Of a stretch of 64,000 bases of DNA, positions 47,101 through 59,100 are shown piece by piece. Source of the stretch: Lamellibrachia columna (Eukaryota > Annelida > Polychaeta > Sabellida > Siboglinidae); NCBI GenBank assembly GCA_963662155.1, contig OY759266.1, positions 4,772,526 through 4,836,525 on the forward strand, written 5' to 3'. A program made the position numbers and the translations under genes. A model generated the notes under the pieces. It worked only from the letters and a program-made list of their open reading frames with translations. It was not told the DNA's origin and did no database searches. The first letter of the stretch is position 1, and the number at the start of each line of letters is the position of its first letter.

Positions 47101-50100
47101 GAGACAACAAACAGACACATATATAACTCACGGGTAGATAAGATCTACAACAACAGTGGGTAGATAAGATCTACAACAACAACACTGGGTAGATAAGATC
47201 TACAACAACACATGTTCAAACACAACAATGGTAACACCTACACTAGTGTACTAACAACCAAAACACCAAAGATCCATATCAGATAGAGTAAAAACGCATA
47301 TACTGAAAAACCCAAAACAAGCTGCTACAGACGAGATGGTCTACTGACACACGTGTAACATAGATGCACTGCAACAAATATATTCAAGCATGATTAACGT
47401 GACAGAAATGGTGCCTGCATCAAGCCACAACACCAGTGAACACCCTGCAAAATGAAAGGGGAAAGAAAGGAAGAACAACACTAACATTCCTGCAATGAAA
47501 GTGAAATTGTGAAGAGATTAGTGAGTGACAACATGGAGGCCATGGACATGTCATCATGCGTTGAGAAGACCATTGCGGCAATGACCATGCAGAAAGCAGG
47601 GGAACACCTAGGAGAGTTAGCCTACTACCTCTTGGCGACGCTGTAGTCACGATGTCGTCCAGCAGCAGCTGAGAGCTGGTCACGTCCAGAGTCAGTCCAC
47701 AGTAGCAGTTCTCGGAGTGGGAAGACTCCGTGGAGGGACTAGTAAGGGAGGACGAGGGTTGCAGTCTGGTCTCACGGTAGCAGTCAGTCATGTCTGAGTC
47801 AACAGCGTCTCGAGTTGGAATCGTGTCACGACTGAATCTAGCACTTGCTTCAGCCAATGTCACAGTACTAGACTCATACTGATCGAAACACTCGCCTTCT
47901 ATGTACGTTGAATGTGGTCGAGTTATAGTTTCTGTTTCCTCTCTCATGTTACCTTCATTATCCACATTCATCTGTTCAGCAGAGTCGAGAGGAAGGTTTC
48001 CCTCTGAATCGAGTGTCACAAATGCAGTGTTGGTCGTATCAGCTTGGTCAACTGCACACTCTGCGGCATATGTATCATCCTTGTCTAAACTATCCTGCGT
48101 ATCAGACTTGTGTACTGTGACTGGGCGGCCAAAATCTGGACAGTCAGTGGACACCTGCATTATGTCCTCTGTTTCAGTGCCACTTGATTTGAGGGTCTCT
48201 GATGAGAACCCAGAACTCGTCTGACTCCAAGCACCTGATTCTGTGGAAGCTAACATCACGTCAGCGAGTCTCCTGTCCCTAAGAGGCAGTTCCAGTGAGT
48301 CAACAGACGTTGTCATCGTAGTGTCCTGCTCCAGACTATCCCGGGACACAGATGAAGGAATGCCACTTTTCTCAAGGGAATCTGTCATCACGTCTGTGTT
48401 GCTGACACTCTGTACTGTCTGACTTGCTTCCACATTGAGTGAATCCACAGACCTCTGCATGGCACCTTCAGAATCAACTGACTTCTGCATGATGCTGTCA
48501 GAATCAACAGATCGCTGCATGCTGTTGACATCTTCCAGGGAGTCAACTGAGGCCTGCATTGGGTCATTTGTCTTCTGTACTGCAACCATTTCAATATCCA
48601 CAGTGACTTCAGTGCTGCAGTCACCCACTGGCATTTCCTGGTTCGATTCGCCAGTCTTTGAGCTTAACTCAGTGGGCTGGTCAAACTCAAATGACTCTGC
48701 TGATATTGCCATGACAGAGTCGTGATCTTGGAGGGAGTCAGTGTCTAGTGCACCGGATCGACTGGCTGTTTCACTGTCTTGAAGAGAGTCTGCGTCTATG
48801 TCCTGTGTGTGCAGTTCTGCAGGGACTAGAGTGTCATCGGCTTTCTCATCGGTGGATTGCTTGTGTTTGTAATCACGGTCATCTCTACCATCAAGGTCAT
48901 CATCATCATTGTCTTTTCTACCATCAAGGTCATCATCATCGTTGTCTTTTCTGCCATCAAGGTCATCATCATCGTTATCTTTTGATGACTCTGCTGCATC
49001 AACTGCATCTTTTTCAGCACCAATATCATGAAGTACATGGCTTGATGGATCCACAGCTGCCTGTTCATATCCTTCAATCTGCATGCTATCAGCAAAACTC
49101 TGCACATTATCTGATGCTTCTCTGATGATCTGGTCAATGTCTGGGGCAAAGCTTCCATCTGTGTCACACAGTGTGCCGTGATCAATGTCCTCGTCTTCTT
49201 TCTGTGGAACAAGTTGTTCCTCTTCAGTCTCCTGTTTTGGCATGTCAGATGGCTCTATAAGCTTCTCAGAGGAAATGACCCAAGCTGTTGAGAATGGGTC
49301 ACTGGTTGTGGACGTGTCAGGTGGCAGAAGTGATCCAGATTCAAGCAAAGAGACGACTTTCTGAGCTTCTGTCTGTAGTTCGTCATCTTCAAGCTTGTCA
49401 AAATCACTGTGCAGTGACAAAGATGAAGCAGTGCCAAATGTCTCTGGCTTGTCCACATGTTGTTGAGACTGGAATGCACCTTCCAGCTTCTCAAATTCAT
49501 TCAGACTTGTAACTGATCCCAAAGAGGATGCTTCTTTAGTTGGGGTCAATTTCTTGTGTGGTGAATCAGACGGTGCAATCATACACTCGAGATGTTCGAA
49601 TTCTGCAAGGGACGAGGATAGGGAGATGTTGTCCCTCTCACCAATCTTGCTGCTGTAGCTGGCTGGCTGTGGTGGAGAGAGAGCATGTGGAGGGAACGTC
49701 TCGAGACTGCCACGGTCCTGCACGGCCTGCTCCAGACACTCAAACTCTAGCAGTGACGATGAGATGGAGATGTCGTCACGTTCGCTGCTTTTATTGAAGA
49801 ACTGCCCAGATATGCCTGGTGATTGAGCTGCACTTTCAAGTCTCTCAGACGAACTACTGCTGCTTGACTTGCCTGATTCATAGGCTCGCAACTCTCTGTG
49901 TGCCGAGGTCTTTATTGTAAGTGCCTTAGACCTGACTGGTTTGAACTCCTCTCTATTTGGGAAGATATCTTTCTCTGCAGACTGGGCTTTCATTGTTAGA
50001 CTTTCACCTCGGCTCACCTCAAACATGTCAGGCTTCTCAGTGCATGGCGAGTGATCGTCCAACTCACAGATGTCTGACGGCTTGTCACGTACATCAATAC

Positions 50101-53100
50101 TGATGGCTGGCTCGGGAACCAGGTCCTCATGGAAAGATCCTTGCATGTCAGAGGTGAATGACGATGTCATTGAAGCAATCTCTTTGAGCCGATCGTCTGC
50201 GTACGTTTCAATCTGTTCAGCATTAACGACTGTAGCAAAGCTGTCAACACTTGATGAGTCACCCAGATCTTCTGGCATGACACTGCTGATCACAGTGCAT
50301 GTGTCAGCGCTGGAGGTCTGGTCACTATCTGTCTCGGAAAAACCAGAATGCACTGGGCTGGGCGTTCCTTGCAGTTTCTCCTCTCTACTGAGCATCTGTG
50401 GCTGCTGCTCAGTTTCTTCAGGTGTTTCTGCTAGCAAGCGTTCGTTATGACTGCCACTGCTTGTTGTGCCACTCTCGATGGAACTCCTCTCTTCCTCTAT
50501 GGTGGCCAGCTCACTCATGCCATAACCTATGTTCACAAACAGTTCCGTGTCCACATCCATTTCTTCACCCCCGTCCTCATCAGATATGTTCTCATCAGAT
50601 ATGTCACTGCTGCAGCTGCTATCACCACCGGCCGATTCTCGTATCTCTTTCGGCATCCGGGCATCAAGGCCTTTGACTAAAAAAGGATCTGAACCCTTCT
50701 GCTCTTCCTCCTTCTGCATGTCCCCCTCAGCTAAACACTCACTGCCCTTTTCATCCAGTGGACTAGGGCTAAACTCTAAAAAAGGATTCGTACCATTTTG
50801 TTCGTTATCAATATCCTTCGATGCATCATCACTAATGTCTTCAACCTTTGAATCAGAATCAACCTCTAAAAAAGGAGTTTCATCATCAGATTTTTTTAAC
50901 TCAGGTTGGGTCTCGACACCTGCAATTTCAACAGAATCTTCTTCTGTCTGGCATGTGGGTTCTCTGGCTTCCGTAGCTGCTACTTCTGATTGGAGTGAAT
51001 CATGTTCTGCCCTGACATCAGAGTCCATGTCAGATTGGACTGCCTGTGTAGCATCCGTCTGTCTATCCTGTTCTGCCTCATCTTCTTTGTCAACAAGTTC
51101 CTCACTATCAACTTCAGCCATCTCTTGTTCATCTCTGGCAGCAGCTTCAGGGACAAAGTCTTCCTCAAAGGCCATCAAGACACTCCCTTCCTGCTGCTGT
51201 TCAACATCATCTGATATCATCTCAACACGTAATTCTTCTTCTGACATCACTTCAGCATGGTCATCCCCATCACGGCCTGTTGTGTAAGACAGTTCATCTT
51301 CCTCCTGCATCTCTTCATGCAAGTGCTGGGTCACAGTAATCTCAGGGATATCGTCAGACATCTGTTTGCCAAGTTGGGATTGCTGCACTGTCGATGGTAA
51401 CTCAACCTCACATTCACCTGTAGACAGGGTATCGGGCTGTGCCTCTTCATGTTCAGTGCCCTCGTCATGCATGGCTTCCTTCAACTGTTGCTGTTCTGAC
51501 TCCAAGGCACACTGTGCCTCTTTTAAAACTGTATCCACAAATTCAGCAGCAGTTTCTTGCAGTGACAATTCTATATTGCTAGGGCTCTCAGTACATGGTT
51601 CACCTTCCTCATCATCTTCAGGTTGATCTCTGTCTGAATTTTTATCATCCCAGAATGTACACGAGTCATCCGGCAATGGTGACCTGGGGCGTTCAATGTC
51701 CCAGGCATCCACATGCAGCTCAAACTGGTCTCCCACCTGCTGGTCAGTGCTGTCAATGGAGGTGTCCGTCTGGACCGGGGTGAAATGAACATGACTAGCT
51801 GCAGTGGCATCAGCAGCTTCCTCTGTGAGGGCAACTAATTCAGGTTCTGGTGTTTCTTCAATGTTGATGCCCTTCATAAAGTCTGAGTCGGTGGCAGATG
51901 TATCAGTTTCCTCTAGCTGACTTTGGGCCAGCTCCTCCTCCAGTGACATGGCTCTGTGCTCTGACTCTAACAAGGGTGTTTCACGATCATCTGCTGCGGG
52001 ACTGAATTCATAACCAGGGGGTGTATCAATATCCACAGGTCCAGTGAAAATCTGAGCCATGGCTTCGGATTCTAAAGCAGCCTTGCCAGAGACAGACGTT
52101 TGCCTGGTCGGCACAGGGACTTCATAGTCATCTGACTCCTCGTGGGTTTCAAAAACACTGTGGTCATGTGATGACTCGGGGTCAGATGGCTCTTGTTCTG
52201 TGCTTTGTGTCACATTCTCTGTCACTGGAACACTGCTGCTAACCTGCGGGCTCTGTGACGTTGCTTCATCTGCGGGCATTTCAAGATCATATAGAGTATG
52301 GTCTGAAGACATCATTCTGTCGAATTCTGGCGCAGGCATGTCTTCCCTGAGACTCTCAGTGAGGAAAGACTGCTCTTCGGGTGGAAAGTCATCATCGGCA
52401 GGTTGAACAACTTCTGGCGCCTGTTGCTGAAGTACTACTGATGCTATGTCCTCCTGCGGTTCACCATCTTCAGATTCTGGCTGTATCTCTGTCTCCGAGC
52501 TGCTGTGCTCTTCTGCATCCAGCATTAACGAATCAGCATCGACAGGAGCGGCAGCTTCTGGTGGGAAATGTGGCTGTGCGTGCAGCTGGAACAACATGTC
52601 TTGTTCGGGGGAGTAGTCCACTTCAGTTGGGCCATTTGTGTAGATGTATGCATGCTCCTCAGGTTTATCTGGTTCCTGGCTCCCTTCCTCTGGCTGTTCA
52701 CCAGCAGCCTCAGGCTGGGCTGCTGCATCCTCAGCCTCAGCTGACACATCAGGAAGTTGCTCCAGGATTTGAATGTCAAACGGAGAGATGGGACCATGGA
52801 AGTCTGACGGTTCACTGCTGCTGATTGTTGAGGAATGCTCAAATGATGGTGATTCTTCCTCAACCAGTGACAACTTAGGTCTCCGTGACTGCTCATCAGG
52901 AGAAACAGCAGGTGCCGTGGGCACAGTTGGCTCAAACATGACGTGCTGATGCTCGTGACTTTGTGGTGATATGGTTCCTTGATAATCGCCATAATCAGAC
53001 ACATCCTCATATGACACAATTTCAAAAGGACTAGGGGCTCTTTCTGCCTCTGGCTCTCTACTATCTATTTCATATGCTCCACCAATGGCTTGTAATTCAT

Positions 53101-56100
53101 GAGTCTCTTCTGGTGCTGCTTCAGCCATCTGACAAATCATACTGTAATCAGTTGCTTCATCCATGACTTGAGGTTCATGAGTCTCCTCTGGTTCAGCCTC
53201 AGCCATCTGACAAATCACACTGTCATCAGTTGCTTCATCCATGACTTGTGGTACATGAATTTCTTCAAGTTCTGCCTTAGTCTTCTGACACATGATGTGG
53301 TCATCAGACACTTCATGTGCTCCACCCATGACTTGTGGTTCATGAGTTTTTGCTTCAGTTGTCTCACACACAGTACTACCATCACTTGTTTCTCTGTGTT
53401 TTACTTCACCCGTGTCAAACTCAAACACTTCATCCTCAGGGCTGGACAGCATTGCCTTAGGCTGGCTGGCACTAATCGGTATCTTCTCAACACTGTCTGG
53501 AGATATGTCATAAGTAGCTACGACTCTGGAGATGGCTCCTGACTCCAGGTCATAGGTTGCTGCCAGCAATGTCGGTTCTACTGAAGTGTCAGAACTCGAT
53601 GACGTCTTCACAATGTCCTCGCTTGAAAGAGACTCCATCTTCTTCAGCATGCCTACACTGCTGGGCTCAGGCTTTGATTCTAGTGGTTTGCCATCAGCCC
53701 TGATCTCCAGCTTCAGGTCTGTTCTCAGGGGCATCACTGCAGGCTGTACTGGTTCACTAGATGTATTTGGTGCTTCATCAACATTTGATTCAACTTTACC
53801 TTCATCCGATGCCTGCCTAAGTAGCTGTGGTGGCTGGGGGGACGGTGCAATGTGCACTTGCATCTCTTCAGCCAGTTCAGCCTGCTGGTCTCCATATGAC
53901 TCCTCCAGATCCTCACTGTCAAGGGATGCTGACTCTGTCTGGTCAACAGATTCCTCCGATACAGCTGCCTGCATTGTTGTGCCTTCTTCACATGCTGCTG
54001 ACATCTCCAGGCTTGTAGCTGCCGTCATAAAGGATGCACCCAGAGCTGAGCTGCTCATTTCTTCATCCTCTTTGACATCTTGCTTGTTTCCATAGTCCAT
54101 CTCACCAAAGTCAAATGCATCATCAGCAGTTTCACTGGCCTGGGAATCAGAAGTGTGTTTCTGCAGTATTGAGTCAATGACTGTGACATTGTGCTGATCT
54201 TTGATGGCCTCATGTGGCTCAGCTATTGTCACCCTGTCATCGCCAAAGTCATCTTGTTCAGATGGTGCTGCGACTAACTGTTCATCTGGTATAATCTCTG
54301 ATTTGTTCACCTCACTCTGTCCCTCAGGTCCCTCCTGAATGAAGTCACTGGGTGATACACCAACAACCGGCTTCTTTCTCGCCCCGTCCTCAAGTCGTTC
54401 CAAGTCAACAGAGATGACCTGCATTTGGGTTTCCTCCTTTGCAGGAGACACCCCGTCTAATGGGGAATGGAAATAGGATGTTTGATCAGTTCTGTCAATG
54501 TCAAAAGTCTCTTGGGCAGAAGGTGAAAATAGCTCTTCAACATCAGTTCCATCTGATTTTGCATCGGCTGCTTCCCGCTCATGTGCTGATTCTGTCAGAG
54601 ACAGGGATACAGCAACATGTTAGTGTTAGTGGCTGTTAGGAGATCAGTAAACAACTACGCATTTTACGACTGACAACCGTGTGGGATGCGTTTGTCATGC
54701 CAATGCAGAACATCAGAAATGGTATGATGAGAAAGAGGACACAATTTCAGTACAGTCAACAGGCGCTATTGGATAACATTGCAAGTCTGAAGTAGACTAC
54801 CAAGTAGGGTTAGTAAAACAATTTAGTCAGAAAGATGCAGTAGTGGTATGATTTATTATAAGTCTGTGAAAGCAGAATGTAAGTATGCAGGCAGTTATTA
54901 TGGAATATTAGGTCCTACAGAAGTAACAAATGAGTATTCATGAAACAGAACAGAAAGAAAGAGAAGCACCAACTCAAACAAAAGCCAAATAATCAAGCAT
55001 GCAAAGCCTCTTTGCTGGCAAGTTCACTTTTCCAGCGTACACTATCTGAATGAACTTGACACAAAACAAAACAATAATGTAATTTCGTAACACAATTTCC
55101 CAGTGCTAGACTACACCCATAATGCATGGTTAAGAAGCAGTATATCAATACCAGTGATGGTTATCAACGAGACACACACAAATATTGCATCGATTTACAA
55201 GCCAATAAAAAAGGTAAACATCCATGCACAGTTAGTTACTCCATACGACAAAAGAGAACAAGTTAGGCACCTGCAATGGCAATGAAATTAATATATAAAT
55301 AAAATAAAATCATGTTCTGAAAAGAAGAAATAAATAATGACTGAAGGTGGTAAGCAGCATAAAGAGAACCCTGAAAGAAAGAGACAACAGTGACGACAAC
55401 AGGAAGAGAGAGTGCACGTGACAGTGCTGTACTGCAATAAGAAACGACACTACAACCATGAGATGTTGCTACCTGAGGTGTGACAGAACTCCTCATGCTG
55501 GGCCACCTCAGAGCTAGAAGTATTACTGATCAGGTCATCTCCATCTGCACTGTCCGTAGCAGCTAGTGCAATAGAAATGCACACAGGTAAGTCATGGTTC
55601 AACTTAACTATGGCGTCTGTCATTAAATGCATGGCTTAAATGTATGGTACCATTGCATTTAAATGTATGGTACCATTGCAAATAATGAAAACTAAGAAGC
55701 AATGTTGTAAGTGGAAGCATGTGTTTTAAGAATCATGTTTTCGATAGGATGAGAAACTATGTATGCAAACAGCCATAAGTAAAACACCTGTCAATCCCAG
55801 GTAAACTTAGAAACAAAACACAAAGCCAAACCGGAACTGTTCTGTAGTTGGGTAATAATTAGTCAGACTACATGAAGGCATGGTCGTGGTGGCCTAGCAG
55901 GACAAAGCATGAGTAAATGATTCATGCAAACTAGGCAATGGAACTCATAAGACTGGACAAAGCATGACAAAATCAGGCACCGACAAGGAGGATGAAATGA
56001 GTGGAATGATGTGCAGAAGAGGTACTGAGAGCACTGGGTATACAGGCAGTGACTCTACCAAAGGCAGTAGCAAACAAAGAAGTTACCAAAGGTCTCAGAA

Positions 56101-59100
56101 GACAAAGTACCTTTGTCCTCCAGCGCCTCATCTCCCAGAGCATGGAGCATGTCTTCTGGAGACGAATAATGTCTGCTACGGCTTCCACTAGAGGTGCTGC
56201 CATGCTGTTCCTCTTGGATATCATATGACTGTGACCGCTCCAAATTATCATGACCACTTTCAAGCGTCCCGGTGAGTTGTTGCTCCTGACCAACCAAGTC
56301 CAGTCCAGACTCATACGTCACATCGATGGGCGGAGATGACTGGCTAAAGAACTGCGTCATTACAAGTTTTGGTGGTGGCAGCACTGGATGCCATTTGACC
56401 TTGATGTCAAGGTCAAGAGATGTGGCCTTCTTCACCATTGGGTGAGCAGCACTGGCAGCCAAAGCAGCCTCTTCTTCAACGACTTCCATTTGTTCAACTT
56501 CTGGCAATGAATCAACACGTTCAAACTCCTTCTGGTCTTCATGTGCACCCTTTTCAGGTAGATCTATGTATTTCTGTTCATCTTCCTTCTCATCAACATC
56601 TTTTTCTTCCACACTCTTCGCCTCTTTTACCGTCTCACGGTACAGATTTTCAAAGCTGCACAATTTCCCTTTTATTTTTCCAAGGTGATCTGGTATGTGC
56701 TTTGTGTCAAATCTGTCACCAACTTCAAACTTTTCAGCACACAGTGGCTGTTCAGCGACTAAAGTAGTTTGCTGGTAAATATCTTCAAAACTGGATGATC
56801 TTTTATCCAGACTTCTTTCTGCATCGTCATCCAAAGGTGTTTCCAAACTCTCTGTTCTTTTAATTGTGGTAACCACCTCCTCTTCATCATCTTCTTCATG
56901 TTGTGGCTCCAGGTCTGGTGTAAAAGATGGTTTCTCTGCATACCCCTCCAGATCAGAGTACTCTGAACTTCCATTGGACACAGTCGTTTCATTAGAAATC
57001 TCAAAAGTCTGCCGCAAGGCTGGATCAGTGGAGGACAGCGAGTCAGTGTCCCCTGCCATGGATGTGGATGGTTTAGCTGCTGCTGCTTCATCAGACTGTG
57101 AGTCAGAGCTGTTGTCACACTGCCCAATTAGTAGTAGTGGTGGCTCACACTCAGTCATGCACTCAGCAGCCTCAACTGTTAGTAGACAAGAATGCAAGTG
57201 TTTGTTAGGGGACTAGTGGTAGTGGCAACAGAAGGTGGAAACTGATAGTAAATATAGATTAGTGAGATTAGTAGACACAGGTGGTTGTAATCACAGCAGA
57301 AACAGGAGAAATCAGCTTTGCACACACATCAATTAACTGGCCTGAGAAAGAAAGTATGGAATTTAGCCACAATTTCTGAGCAGAGTGCATAGTGAACTTT
57401 GGATAGATGGTGACCATAATAAGAGCAGGAAGTGAGAGACAGTGTGTGAGAGCGAGAGAAAATAAGATACCAATGCAACCGATCTGTGCATATAATCCAA
57501 CAGCTGAACGTTGTAAGCAGCCACTGGGCATACATTAAACAACATATAAAATAAATTCACCTTCATTATGTACTTTTGACCAGTTAAAGTCCAATTAAAC
57601 TCACATTTGAGAATGAGAGTAAAATTACTATAAATACAATACCTAGAAACAGCTGGTGGTGGACATAGGTAAACCACTGTTAGTAAGGTTGACATATTAG
57701 TAAACAGTGTTATGTTGTTAAGGATATGATAAGGATATAAGAGATGCAATTAATGTGGGTTAGTACCTGGGACACTATGGGTATCCATTCTCCCTGTACC
57801 GGATGTAGGAGACTCGTCACTGTCTAGAGGTAGTTCCATGGGTTGGGCAACATGCGTTAGGCTAGACTCGTCACTCTGGTCATCTACAAGGGTGTACTGG
57901 GTGGGGGAAAGTGGCCTCTCCTCGACCGCCACATTGCTCTCTGGTTCCCTTGCTGCCTCAATTGCCTGCTCGATAAATATCTGCTGCGACGTGTCGGCAG
58001 TTATACACCCCACTGGTTCTGAGTCCAGTTCAAGGGTGTAGTCAGTGGGTGAAAGAGGCTGCTCCTGGCCCTGGTCAGTAACATCGTCAGGGGGTTGGTC
58101 AGGCGAATGGAGGGGTTGTGTCAATGCCACATCCACATCCTCAATGTCCCCCGCCGCACTATGTCGTCTACACTCCATTGCCAGTTCGTCTACGGTGATG
58201 TCAACAAATCTCTGTGGAATATCAGTCTCGTCATCTGTTGGACTCTGTGCCAGAGGGCTGGCTTCCTGTATTGCGATCTGAGGAGTTGTCAACACGCCCT
58301 CTGTGCTACCCATGCCTGTCTCACACGCTGTTATCACTTCACTGTCTTCTTGGACAACTTTGTCTTGTTGAACTGCCCCCTCTGCTGCTGCTGCTGCTGC
58401 TGCTTCTTCTGAACAAACAACACTAGGGCTAGTAAGCTTGGTGACTTTTACCTCTGAAATACCAATGAATTAGTCAGCAACAGGTGCACCTTGCCTCGTC
58501 ACTGCCCTCCACTTATTCCCCTGCTGCATTATCTCAGTGCTTTCTGAAGCATTATCAATTAACCAAATGTTTTCCTCATTCTATCAACTCATGTATAAAA
58601 AAAAATATATACACACCATTCAAAAAAGAGGATTTCATATAAGTTGTGTTAAACTTTGATCTAGTTTTCACTACTTTATTCTTGAAATTCCTGTCATAAA
58701 CTTACTATTTTCCACCAATTTTGTAAGAAGTCAAGGGCTATAAAACAACTGTTGAGAAAATAAAAATATTGGATCAGTTTTTGCCACAGGATTTCTTGCC
58801 TAAAATTTACAGAATCCAATGAAAAATATATGATATGGACTTGTGGTAAGTAATCAGAGGGAAGAAGAACTGTTATGAAACCCCGAAGAATGAATAGATT
58901 CGGAAGTACCTGATGAAGTAGAATCAAAGAACAAAGGAGCAGAAGTTTTAGTAGTGTCAGTAGTAGCTTCACCGTGCAGCTCGCTGGATGCAGGGTGATG
59001 CACGGTAGTTCTGACAATTGTTTTCTTCGCAATACTACCATCTGGCAGCACCTCATCGACCTCTTGAACATCGGTGTTTGAGTCTGGGTACATCTGTGAA

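Noticed and set aside
47420..47628. The C-terminal 70 codons of the continuous frame after 47629
   Set aside because: The composition changes abruptly from acidic to hydrophobic/Cys-Trp-rich, and a GTAGTA donor of the right phase precedes it, so this is intron read-through.
50529..51287. A 252-codon Ser-rich plus-strand frame
   Set aside because: Antisense shadow of the acidic giant exon: Glu/Asp-rich codons read as Ser-rich on the other strand.
58854..58909. Extension of the 5.1-kb exon to a stop at 58854
   Set aside because: A phase-1 donor at 58909/58908 joins exactly to the 58453 acceptor, restoring GAG. The extension past it is intron.
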